Positions 19,539-28,390 of a DNA stretch of 49,534 bases are shown here, piece by piece (position 1 is the first letter of the stretch; the number at the start of each line of letters is the position of its first letter). The position numbers and the translations under genes are program-made. Under the pieces are notes generated by a model. The model was not told the origin of the DNA. It saw nothing but the letters and a program-made list of their open reading frames with translations, and did no database searches. Source of the DNA: Chloroflexota bacterium. GTDB taxonomy: Bacteria; Chloroflexota; Dehalococcoidia; Lucifugimonadales; Lucifugimonadaceae. Where the stretch lies: positions 1-49,534 of the forward strand of contig JABIHL010000100.1 of assembly GCA_018649665.1 (NCBI GenBank), in the 5' to 3' direction.

Positions 19539-20558
19539 ATGACCGACACACCAAATGGCCCTAAGATCGGAATTTCTGTCAGCAATTTTGATGATTCGAC
19601 TTTGCGGCGGGTTCGCCAGTTGGGCATCACCAACGTTCACTCAAGCGGTGGTGCCGGAAGTTCAAACTCGAATTTTGGTCGAGAGAATCAGTTACCGTGG
19701 ACCGATGAAACGCTCGGTGCCGATGTAAAAGCACTTGCTGCCCACGGAATAAAACTGGGCATCAAGATGATCACCGGCTTCCCGAACGCCATCTACGGCA
19801 GACCGGGTCGTGACGAAGATATCGAGAAGGTCATCGAATCGGTTAAGTGCGCTGGTAGGTTGGGAATACCGGTAGTCGAGTACAACTGGTACGCCCATCG
19901 AATTATCGAAGGCTATTCATACGTCGAGGGTCGTGGTGGATCCGAATATCACGCATTTGACTACCAGTCGATCAAAGATCTTCCACCCCTACCAGAAGAA
20001 GGCGCTCACACTGCTGACGCTATGTGGGACAACATCACCTATTTCCTGAAGGCAGTTATTCCGGCTGCTGAAGAAGCGGGCGTACGGATGGCTTTGCACC
20101 CGAACGACCCACCGGCACCGATTAGTCGTGGTTCTGAGCAGATCATGGGCAGCATCGATGGCTGGAAGAAACTGGCGAGCATCGTCGATAGTCCTGCAAA
20201 CGGCATCACGTTCGACTGTGGAGTGACTCGTGAGATGGGTGGCGATCCTGTCGAAGTGGCTCGCTATTTTGGCGATCTCGACCGTATCAACCACGTTCAC
20301 TGGCGCAACGTAATCACCGATATTCCAAGCGAGAAGTACACCGAGGTGTTCTTGGACGAGGGTGAAGTCGACATGCTTGCGGTGATGAAGGAGCTAGTGC
20401 GGCAAAAATACCCACGAATCGTCTACCCAGAGCACCCTCCTGTGATGGACCACGACAAAGAGTTCACTCATGACGGATTTGGCGCTGGCTACACCGGCTT
20501 CGCTTACACCGTTGGGTACGCACGGGCGACACTACAGGCGGCATTGGCAGACGCGTAG
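19539..20558 (+). CDS. Mannonate dehydratase (UxuA)-like / xylose-isomerase-like TIM-barrel protein
   Basis: MALHPNDPP, GITFDCGVTREMGGDPVEVARYFGDLDRINHVHWRNV. Confidence 0.78.
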   Translation: MTDTPNGPKIGISVSNFDDSTLRRVRQLGITNVHSSGGAGSSNSNFGRENQLPWTDETLGADVKALAAHGIKLGIKMITGFPNAIYGRPGRDEDIEKVIESVKCAGRLGIPVVEYNWYAHRIIEGYSYVEGRGGSEYHAFDYQSIKDLPPLPEEGAHTADAMWDNITYFLKAVIPAAEEAGVRMALHPNDPPAPISRGSEQIMGSIDGWKKLASIVDSPANGITFDCGVTREMGGDPVEVARYFGDLDRINHVHWRNVITDIPSEKYTEVFLDEGEVDMLAVMKELVRQKYPRIVYPEHPPVMDHDKEFTHDGFGAGYTGFAYTVGYARATLQAALADA

Positions 20559-20647
20559 CCACATTTGTCGATGTTCACCTGGGGCGGTAATATCTGCCTA
20601 TTCTCGACACTGACCCAATCTTTCAATCCATCTTCTAGAGAGAAATT

Positions 20648-21037
20648 ATGTACAAGCTCAATCACATTCACATGAAGTCGAACGATCCTGAAAAGGCTGC
20701 TCAATGGTGGGTCGACAATTTCGGATTCAAGATCGTTGGAGACTCAACTAGAGACACCGGCGACCGATTCATCAAGTGCCAGTCGGACAACGGTGTTCCT
20801 GTGAACATCTCAGGTCCTCTCGATGGTCAAACACTTCCAGAAAGCGATTCAGGTCCGAATCTTGGACTTGAGCATTTTGGGTTCGACGTTGATGACATCG
20901 ATGCTGAAATTGAGCGACTCGCAGCTGTGGGTGCGCCTTTGGTAGACGGACCCAACGAGCTTCCAGACGGCACGCGTTTTTGCTGGGTTGCCGCTCCCGA
21001 CAACGTACGAGTAGAACTGATCCAGTGGCCTAGTTAG
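20648..21037 (+). CDS. VOC family (glyoxalase/bleomycin-resistance-like) protein
   Basis: KLNHIHMKSNDPEKAAQWWVDNFGFKIVGD ... GLEHFGFDVDDIDAEIERL ... RVELIQWP. Confidence 0.85.
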   Translation: MYKLNHIHMKSNDPEKAAQWWVDNFGFKIVGDSTRDTGDRFIKCQSDNGVPVNISGPLDGQTLPESDSGPNLGLEHFGFDVDDIDAEIERLAAVGAPLVDGPNELPDGTRFCWVAAPDNVRVELIQWPS

Positions 21038-21039
21038 GG

Positions 21040-22170
21040 CTAACTGTTATCGGTGTCGGCTCCGAGGTTTTCGCCGCGGAGTCGGCTAGCTCGAATGTCG
21101 TGCTTGCCGGGGTATCGAACTGGCAAGTGACCATCCTCGATCATCAGATCGAGAGGATTCGCCATCGTCTTCATCGGCATCTGAACCTGGGTGTGCAGTC
21201 GCGCCGATTCGTACACAGCGTGCACCATTTCTAGCGCCTTGTAGCCATTCTCGCCATTGCCTCGGTGATAGTCAGATCGACCCGAAGCCCAATCAGCAAG
21301 CTCACGTGCCTGCCCTGCTCCACCCTCGACCCATTCAAAGCGATCGGCTCCGTACTTGAAGAACTCGCCATCGGGCTTGTGGTGAGCCCAGCCGCCTGAC
21401 TTTGCATTCATCAAATACAAATCGTCGGTGGTCATTTCGATCATGCCCTCAGATCCGTAAATCCGCGCGCCCTGCCAACGAACCGGAGTCAGATCAGAAA
21501 CGATCATCGCTTGAGCATCGTTCTCAAATCCGAAGACTGCCAACGCCTTATCTTCGATCTGAGTCGAACGCTCCCAGTGATCGGTTTCTCGTTCAACGTT
21601 ACCCATCACCCACGTGCACTCAACATCGCCAAGCAAGTAGCGGAACATATCGGTTTGGTGCGAGGCGTAGTTTGGAAGACCGTCACCGGCAACACTCGTG
21701 ATGAGTCGAACATCGCCGATCTCGCCATCTTCGATCATCTGCTTGGCGAGTGTGTAGGCGGGCAGGAATCGACGTTGATGCCCGATGACCAACTTCACGT
21801 TGTTTCGCTTGCAGACCATCAGCATCTCGGCTGCCGCTGCCAAACTATCGGCCATTGGCTTCTCGCAAAGAATCGCCTTCACGCCACCGGCAGCCGCCGC
21901 AGCGACTGTCATAGGAGCGTGACCGCTGTGCCACACACCAATCGAAACTACATCGGGTTTGGCGACCTGAAGCATTTCTCGGAAATCGGTGAAGTGTTGA
22001 GCTTTGTAATCATCATGTTCACTAAAGACTTCGTCGTACTCGTTCATCACTTCTTGGCTAAGATCTGCCAATCCGACGATTTCATACTGCCCACTGTTCA
22101 GATAACCCTTCGAGTGGTTCTGCGTCATTCCACCGCTACCGATTACACCAACGCGAAGTTTGTCTGCCAA
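21040..22170 (-). CDS. Gfo/Idh/MocA family oxidoreductase
   Basis: KLRVGVIGSGGMTQNHSKGYL; GVKAILCEKPMADSLAAAAEM; KLVIGHQRRFLPAY. Confidence 0.9.
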   Translation of the reverse strand: MADKLRVGVIGSGGMTQNHSKGYLNSGQYEIVGLADLSQEVMNEYDEVFSEHDDYKAQHFTDFREMLQVAKPDVVSIGVWHSGHAPMTVAAAAAGGVKAILCEKPMADSLAAAAEMLMVCKRNNVKLVIGHQRRFLPAYTLAKQMIEDGEIGDVRLITSVAGDGLPNYASHQTDMFRYLLGDVECTWVMGNVERETDHWERSTQIEDKALAVFGFENDAQAMIVSDLTPVRWQGARIYGSEGMIEMTTDDLYLMNAKSGGWAHHKPDGEFFKYGADRFEWVEGGAGQARELADWASGRSDYHRGNGENGYKALEMVHAVYESARLHTQVQMPMKTMANPLDLMIEDGHLPVRYPGKHDIRASRLRGENLGADTDNS

Positions 22171-22391
22171 TTTTCCAGCTCCGTGACTACATATTCCAAA
22201 TAACTCGGCAGAGTGTACAGGTGGAATCGGAGCACGGAGCTATCGAACACTGTGTGACACAGCATCCGCACATCTCATAGCGTTTGCACGGTGATCTTTG
22301 TAAATTCTTCTGATAGGTTGCCTCTCGACATCGATTACGAAACTACGGCGGCATCAAGCGAATGTTGCCAGTAAAAACTGTGGAGTTCGAA

Positions 22392-23312
22392 ATGAAACTG
22401 CTTTTCTTCAACGATTTTCAACTAGGCGTCCTAAAAGGCGATAACGTGGTCGACGTTTCGGCCGCTGTTTCCGATATCGAACACAACGAACCCCAGCAGT
22501 TGATCAACGGTGTCATCGCCAACTTCGATCGCTATCGCGGCAAACTTGAAGCAGCGGTTGCTGCTTCCGATGGCGTGCCGGTGTCCGGTGTTCGGGTACG
22601 ACCGCCACTTCCAAAGCCCACGAATATCGATTGCATGGCAGTGAACTACATGGAAGACGGCACTCGGGATGAACCGGCCGAGATCAACGCATTCCAGAAA
22701 TCGGCGTACGCAATCATTGGTCCCGGCGACACTATGATCCTCCCCGATGCACCAGCAACAGTTTTCGAGGGTGAAGCCGAGATGGCGTTGGTTATCGGCA
22801 AGCAGGCTACCAACGTTCCTGCTTCTGAAGCTTTTGACTATATTTTCGGCTACACGAACTTCATCGATGGCTCGGCGCGTGGACTTCCCGGCGCCAACGT
22901 TTTTCACGCGATGAAGTCACGCGATACGTTCGCTCCAATTGGGCCGTACATCGTTACTGCTGACGAGATCGCCGACCCGCAGAATCTACAAGTTCAGCTG
23001 TGGAACAATGGCGTTCTGAAACAGAATTTCAATACTGACGATATGGGGCACAAGATCGCTCGTTGTATCGAATTCATCACTTCGATTCACACTCTGGAAC
23101 CGGGGGATATTCTCGCTACGGGAACCAACCACCGAGGTTTGAATCCGTTCCAGGATGGCGATGTGATCGAGCTTGAAGTCGAAGGACTTGGACGCCTGAG
23201 CTTCAACATCAAAGACGACCTAAAGCGTAGTTGGCCACGAGAGACTCATCTCGAACGAGAAGAAAAGGGACTCCCGGGATCGCCCGATCAGGAATCAGGG
23301 AAGTATTCGTAG
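22392..23312 (+). CDS. Fumarylacetoacetate hydrolase family protein
   Basis: FEGEAEMALVIGKQA, GYTNFIDGSARG, DILATGTNHRGLNPFQDGDVIELEVEGLGRLSFNI; start at MKLLFFNDFQLG (track start 22362). Confidence 0.87.
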   Translation: MKLLFFNDFQLGVLKGDNVVDVSAAVSDIEHNEPQQLINGVIANFDRYRGKLEAAVAASDGVPVSGVRVRPPLPKPTNIDCMAVNYMEDGTRDEPAEINAFQKSAYAIIGPGDTMILPDAPATVFEGEAEMALVIGKQATNVPASEAFDYIFGYTNFIDGSARGLPGANVFHAMKSRDTFAPIGPYIVTADEIADPQNLQVQLWNNGVLKQNFNTDDMGHKIARCIEFITSIHTLEPGDILATGTNHRGLNPFQDGDVIELEVEGLGRLSFNIKDDLKRSWPRETHLEREEKGLPGSPDQESGKYS

Positions 23313-23358
23313 GTACGACTGTCAGATGAATGTCGAACTTTGCACAAAGTATCCAGCA

Positions 23359-24981
23359 CTAGTCCTCAGGGATAGCGCCGATGCTTAGTGCAAAGTTGTC
23401 CCAGTAGGGCTGTTGATCGATTCGAGCGTCGATGACCGTTGCTTTGTCAGCGGTCATTGCTGCGGCGATGGCTGCTTCAAATTCTTCAGGCGTGTTTGCC
23501 ACAACACCGTTTAGGCCCGCCGCTCTACCCACTGCAGCGAAATCGACCGGTGTGATGTCGAGACCAAATTTTGGAAGTCCTCGCGAAACTTGGCGTGACT
23601 TCATAGTGCCCAATGCCCTGTCGTTCACGATGACCAACGGCATGGCAACGTGCATTCGAGCGAATACTTCGAACTCGCCCAAACGCATGAGAGTCGACCC
23701 ATCAGCTCCAATTCCGATCATCGGAACGTCAGGATTCGCCATCTTCGCGCCGAGCGCAGCCGGGATCATTAGTCCCATCGTTCGCCCACCAGATGTGCCC
23801 AAGAAGTTGCCGAACGTATCGAACTCCCAGAGGTGTTCAAGCATTCGAACAAAAGCACCAGTTTCAGAGATCACTACACCATCGCCGGGCAATGATTCAC
23901 GACAGCTTGCTACGATGTCCTGAATCGCAAATTTGGCATCTGCGGGACGTTCAAAGTAGCTTTGAATGATGTTCTGCTTGGCGAGATCTATTTCTTCAAT
24001 AGAAACCCCGGTGCCACCTGCACTGCGTAGGGCATTTAGCGATTCCTTCAACGATCCATCAACACGAACCTCAGGGTTTGGAACCGTCGTTCGGTACTCA
24101 GGACGTGACACCAGTTCGATCGCTGGCATTTTGAAATCCCATGGTGCGTGCGTCATCAACGAATCAGCACCAACGAGAATCGCTAGATCACATAGCTCCT
24201 GAAGTTCGCCTTCGATCGTGTGCGGAACGTAGTTACCGGTCATCACTCCTGCGAATCGTGGGTGCGATTCTGGAAACACCCCCCGGGCGTCCATATTCAC
24301 CTGCACGGCCCCACCGATAGCTTCGACGAACGCCATAAGCTCCGCAGTTGCGCCTGTAGTCGCCACATCGGCTCCGGCGATAACCATTGGGTGATTGGCT
24401 GAACTAATCAGCTTCTTCGCCTTTTCGAGCGAACTAGCGTCTGGCGAAGATTCCTCGTAGCCAACTGGAGCAGACTGAAGTTCGCCAACATCACCATCAT
24501 CGAAGTTCGATGGATAGTCGATTACGACGGGACCACGTCGACCGTCAGTAGCTAACGCATTAGCGTCACGCAGCGTGTCTTTGGCGGTAGATCGTTCCAA
24601 AGTGCTAAACGATTTCGTAATTCCACCAAACATCGCTCCGTGATCGGTTACTTGGACAAGATCGGTATCGGAGTCGGTCGGACCAGCTTCGAACGCACAT
24701 ACAACTGGCAACCTCTCGAAGAATGCGTTCGCCACACCTCCGAGCATGTTTCCAGCACCAACACCCTTCACGCCGATAGCCAGTCCTGCTGTTCCGAGTC
24801 CAGCGCCGTAGTAGGCAGCTGCAATTGCAGCCGACGACTCGTGGGCGACGTGAACAAACTCGACTCCTGCTTTGCGCCCTGCTTCCATCGCATCCATCGG
24901 AAAGCCCGAGCCCGGCAGGCCAAAAACGTGTTTGATGCCCCGGCTGGCGGCATCTTGCATAAGTAGATCGGCGAATTTCAT
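23359..24981 (-). CDS. Thiamine pyrophosphate-dependent enzyme (acetolactate synthase / benzoylformate decarboxylase-like)
   Basis: MKFADLLMQDAASRGIKHVFGLPGSG; VAHESSAAIAAAYYGAG; GGRTMGLMIPAALGAKMANPDVPMIGIGADGS; internal start favoured over 25101. Confidence 0.85.
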   Translation of the reverse strand: MKFADLLMQDAASRGIKHVFGLPGSGFPMDAMEAGRKAGVEFVHVAHESSAAIAAAYYGAGLGTAGLAIGVKGVGAGNMLGGVANAFFERLPVVCAFEAGPTDSDTDLVQVTDHGAMFGGITKSFSTLERSTAKDTLRDANALATDGRRGPVVIDYPSNFDDGDVGELQSAPVGYEESSPDASSLEKAKKLISSANHPMVIAGADVATTGATAELMAFVEAIGGAVQVNMDARGVFPESHPRFAGVMTGNYVPHTIEGELQELCDLAILVGADSLMTHAPWDFKMPAIELVSRPEYRTTVPNPEVRVDGSLKESLNALRSAGGTGVSIEEIDLAKQNIIQSYFERPADAKFAIQDIVASCRESLPGDGVVISETGAFVRMLEHLWEFDTFGNFLGTSGGRTMGLMIPAALGAKMANPDVPMIGIGADGSTLMRLGEFEVFARMHVAMPLVIVNDRALGTMKSRQVSRGLPKFGLDITPVDFAAVGRAAGLNGVVANTPEEFEAAIAAAMTADKATVIDARIDQQPYWDNFALSIGAIPED

Positions 24982-25135
24982 TTTTGTTGCTCGGGTGATT
25001 ACTAGAGTCAGTGGGCGATTTTCGAAAGCGGATGAATCGTACCAACTGCACGAGGTGCATGGGTGTACCATCTCGCTCGTTGTGCGCCTACGAATTAGCA
25101 CGACCTCTATTTCGCCCCAGCAGATCTGATTTCAC

Positions 25136-25750
25136 ATGTCACCAGAAGAACAAAATCTTTCATACGTCATCCATCACACACGAGCGATGCGCAGGCTCAA
25201 GTCCGACCCGGTGCCAGAGAAGCTGTTGCTGGAATTGATCGACGCTGCGAATCAGGGGCCAACTGGTAGCAACAAGCAAAACGCCAGCTGGATTATTGTT
25301 CGAGACGCTGAGCAGAAGAAGAAGCTTGGCGAACTAAACCGTATTGCGGTGAACGGATATATCGATGGTGTTGATTCTTCGGCTCCCGAACGCGCCGGTA
25401 TCGTCAAAGCGGTGAAGTGGCAGCGTGATCATTTCGATGAAATTCCGGCGATCCTAATTCCATGCCTGAGTTTCGATTCACTACCCGCAGATAACTGGCG
25501 CACTGGTGCTGGAGCTGGTGGGTCGATTTGGCCAGCAGTTCAAAATGTCTTGCTAACGGCTCGCTCTCTAGGCCTAGGAGCAGCACTTACAACGCTTGGA
25601 CTCTCGAATCGACCAGCCGCCAAAGAGGTCCTAGGTCTGCCTGAATTGGTTGAACCATTCGCCATCATTCCGGTGGGCTACCCAACAGGAAAGTTTGGTC
25701 CAGTAAGCCGGCGTCCGTTGGACGACGTAGTGCACTTTGACCGCTGGTAA
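25136..25750 (+). CDS. Nitroreductase family protein
   Basis: LSYVIHHTRAMRRLKSDPVPEKLLLELIDAANQGPTGSNKQNASWIIV; LGLGAALTTLGLSN. Confidence 0.87.
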   Translation: MSPEEQNLSYVIHHTRAMRRLKSDPVPEKLLLELIDAANQGPTGSNKQNASWIIVRDAEQKKKLGELNRIAVNGYIDGVDSSAPERAGIVKAVKWQRDHFDEIPAILIPCLSFDSLPADNWRTGAGAGGSIWPAVQNVLLTARSLGLGAALTTLGLSNRPAAKEVLGLPELVEPFAIIPVGYPTGKFGPVSRRPLDDVVHFDRW

Positions 25751-25770
25751 CGATTGAAATATGACAGGGT

Positions 25771-26787
25771 TCAGATCTGTAGGACGCGCTGAATCAAGTC
25801 GATAAGTCGATCTTCATTGGCAGGATCGTCAGCCGTATCTATGGACACTCGATCTGCGAATCCTTGCCGACGTTCAATCTCGCCAGGCAACGAATCGTAT
25901 GTGCCTGAAATGGCAAATTCTTTCACCACATCGAGAGCGACAGCATCGGGCATTTCACCCCAGCGATCTGTCACTGACATTTCGTGAAGTTTTTGGCCGA
26001 GTTCTTCCTGACCGTGAACTTCGAACACCTTCTGATACGTGCGGGTTGAACCGTAGAACGCTACTCGCTGGCGAAGCTTCAGCAACTTCTGCTCAAGCTC
26101 ACTATCAGAATCAGCCAGCGCCATCATCCCACCAGCAGCGATTTCGATATCAGCAACATCACGACCAGCCTGTTCAGCACCCTTCGCTAAATTAGGAAGA
26201 GTCACTTCTCGAACGAATTTTTCAGTGGTGAATGAGTGTGGCAATAAGCCATCGGCGACACGACCTGCAACACGAGTCATTGCCGGATTAACGGCAGCTA
26301 AAAATATCTTTGGGAACGGGACGTCGATTGGTCCAGCGTTGAAGGCAGGTGGGCATAGCGTGAACTGGTAGTGATCACCTTCGAACGGGTTCAATTTGCC
26401 CGTCTGAAACGTCTGCCAAACAGCTCGCATCATCTGAACGTACTCTTCCATTCGAGCCGCTGGTGACACCCATTCGCCAGTGCTAAACCGTCGTTCGTTG
26501 TGGCCCTTTACTTGCGATCCGAGGCCAATGGAAATTCGCCCGCCAGTCATCCGCTGAAGTTCCCAAGCCATCTGAGCCGTCACGAACGGCGAGCGAGGAA
26601 AAGCGATCATCACCGACATTCCGATTTCGGCGCGGGTAGAAGCGTGCGCGGCTAGTGTCCAACGGGTAGTTGCTTCGTACTTGAGTTCGCCGGTGGTCAG
26701 TACGTCATATCCCAAGCGTTCCAATCGAGCTATTTCACCCGGAACCGCTTCGAGGACATCTTCGCCGTACCTACCGACTACTTTCAT
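25771..26787 (-). CDS. LLM-class flavin-dependent oxidoreductase (possibly F420-dependent)
   Basis: AAHASTRAEIGMSVMIAFPRSPFVTAQMAWELQRMTGGRISIGLGSQVKGHNERRFS; start overlaps stop of upstream gene (ATGA). Confidence 0.87.
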   Translation of the reverse strand: MKVVGRYGEDVLEAVPGEIARLERLGYDVLTTGELKYEATTRWTLAAHASTRAEIGMSVMIAFPRSPFVTAQMAWELQRMTGGRISIGLGSQVKGHNERRFSTGEWVSPAARMEEYVQMMRAVWQTFQTGKLNPFEGDHYQFTLCPPAFNAGPIDVPFPKIFLAAVNPAMTRVAGRVADGLLPHSFTTEKFVREVTLPNLAKGAEQAGRDVADIEIAAGGMMALADSDSELEQKLLKLRQRVAFYGSTRTYQKVFEVHGQEELGQKLHEMSVTDRWGEMPDAVALDVVKEFAISGTYDSLPGEIERRQGFADRVSIDTADDPANEDRLIDLIQRVLQI

Positions 26788-27197
26788 CCCAGATCAGCCG
26801 ATTTTATTCTCGAAATCAGCTCAGTTGTCGAAACACCCTCGGTGTAACCAACCGACTGATAAATCCCCATTTCGATTGGGACTTTGTACCAGCGATCCCT
26901 GACAGCAGGGTCGACGTCATCGCCGTGCATGATCAGATCGATATTGTGCTTTTCGATCCAATCCCGGGTTATCTCCAGCGGGGCGTTCGGCACCACTTCA
27001 TCTGCGTAGCGGCAACCCTCGACAGAAGCGATACGTTCTTTCATCGAAAGAATCGGAGTGCGCTTGTAGCTTTCGACTGTTTCATCGGCATGAACGCCAA
27101 CCAACAGGAAATCGCCGTGCGATCTAGCCTGACGAAGAAAGTTCACGTGACCGTAGTGAAAAAGATCGGCCACCATATCGACATAAACGCGTGTAAT
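26784..27197 (-). CDS. Cytidylyltransferase-like protein (ethanolamine-phosphate / glycerol-3-phosphate cytidylyltransferase-like); probable ATT start
   Basis: RVYVDMVADLFHYGHVNFLRQARSHGDFLLVGVHADETV...KERIASVEGCRYADEVVPNAPLEIT; HxGH motif; first ATG (27176) would delete the first beta strand; ATT at 27197 has GAAGAGG 8 nt upstream. Confidence 0.78.
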   Translation of the reverse strand: MTRVYVDMVADLFHYGHVNFLRQARSHGDFLLVGVHADETVESYKRTPILSMKERIASVEGCRYADEVVPNAPLEITRDWIEKHNIDLIMHGDDVDPAVRDRWYKVPIEMGIYQSVGYTEGVSTTELISRIKSADLG

Positions 27198-27251
27198 TTC
27201 AGTTACCTCTTCAAAAAGACTAATAAACAGATCAAGACCGGTCAGAGTTAC

Positions 27252-28148
27252 CTATTGGGCAACCAAAGCGTTTGCTCGACCGATTGGGTGTTCGGGATCA
27301 GGCGTATACAAGTACTCGACGTCCGGTTCAAGTTCCTCCAGATAGAGGATTTCTTTTTGGTCGCCAAGCTGCACGGCAACTACGTAGCAAGCTTCTTCAG
27401 GCAATCGGAAGTACACGTAGCCTTCGGAGTTGGTGTTCGTTTTATCAAGCCCGGTCAAAACGGTTGTTGGAGCCAGCGTAACTTCTGCACCTGCCACTAT
27501 TTCGCCATCGAACCCAACAACTTTGATGCTGCCCGTGTGCTGATCTTCGTCACGCTGGTTGGCGAGCCGTAGCGGGTTCTCAGAATCTGAAGCCTGGCTG
27601 TGATCTTCCATTAGATCGAGAACTTCTTGCTCGAATTCGCCTGTCTCTTTTGGCGTCATCCAGTTTTCGCCGTACTTCAGTCGGAAATACTCTTCGGGTG
27701 GATTCGGCACCATGAACGTCGTGCCGAGAAATTCGACTGGTTTCAGATTTTCGTGAAGACTCGCTGGGATTTTGATTACAGGCCACTGATAGATCATGCC
27801 ATCGATGATTCGATAGCACGTCCAGTCCATCTGGATGCCATCTTTCTTCAGATCGACACTGATGTGCAATTCGCTATCGATGACGTCAGCGGAGTAGCCG
27901 TGTTTGCGGAATTCGGCTGCCGCTTCGTTGACGATTTCTTCGGTCAATCCATGAAGACCGATCACCGATCCGATATCAACATCGTCGTCCCACGGAATGA
28001 AGGCTCCATCTCGTACAGCACCCAAACATGTACCATGTCGCAAGAAGAAGGGTAATCCGAGATCGTCGAGAATCTGCTTAGCTTCCTTAAGAAGCACTTC
28101 AGCAATCGACATATCCATCGGTTCGAACAGGGTTGAATTTAGGCCCAC
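27252..28148 (-). CDS. LicD/fukutin family protein with C-terminal Ig-like/carboxypeptidase-regulatory-like domain
   Basis: FFLRHGTCLGAVRDGAFIPWDDDVDIG and YFRLKYGENWMTPKE; C-terminal GSIKVVGFDGEIVAGAEVTLAPTT...NSEGYVYFRLPEE. Confidence 0.8.
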   Translation of the reverse strand: MGLNSTLFEPMDMSIAEVLLKEAKQILDDLGLPFFLRHGTCLGAVRDGAFIPWDDDVDIGSVIGLHGLTEEIVNEAAAEFRKHGYSADVIDSELHISVDLKKDGIQMDWTCYRIIDGMIYQWPVIKIPASLHENLKPVEFLGTTFMVPNPPEEYFRLKYGENWMTPKETGEFEQEVLDLMEDHSQASDSENPLRLANQRDEDQHTGSIKVVGFDGEIVAGAEVTLAPTTVLTGLDKTNTNSEGYVYFRLPEEACYVVAVQLGDQKEILYLEELEPDVEYLYTPDPEHPIGRANALVAQ

Positions 28149-28390
28149 GGATTACCTCCTAAGCGGACAAGCGTGAAACGCACCCGCTGATAGGCAACGG
28201 TTGAAGATGAGTTGCCCATCATACAGAGATAACGAACGACTATTGGTTTCCTAACCAGCAGCCGTCTGCACATTTGCAGAAAACTCTCTGTGAGTTCGAA
28301 TCTTCTAGATGACACACGATAAGTACCGTGCTGGTGGTTAACTGCCCATACAGAAGGCAATGAAACCGCTCGAAACCGCATCTACAACTA

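Noticed and set aside
21511-22203. 230-aa plus-strand ORF
   Set aside because: Antisense to the clear Gfo/Idh/MocA gene; no recognisable domain; antisense open frame is a codon-usage by-product.
26925-27572. 215-aa plus-strand ORF
   Set aside because: Antisense across the cytidylyltransferase and LicD genes, which have strong family motifs.
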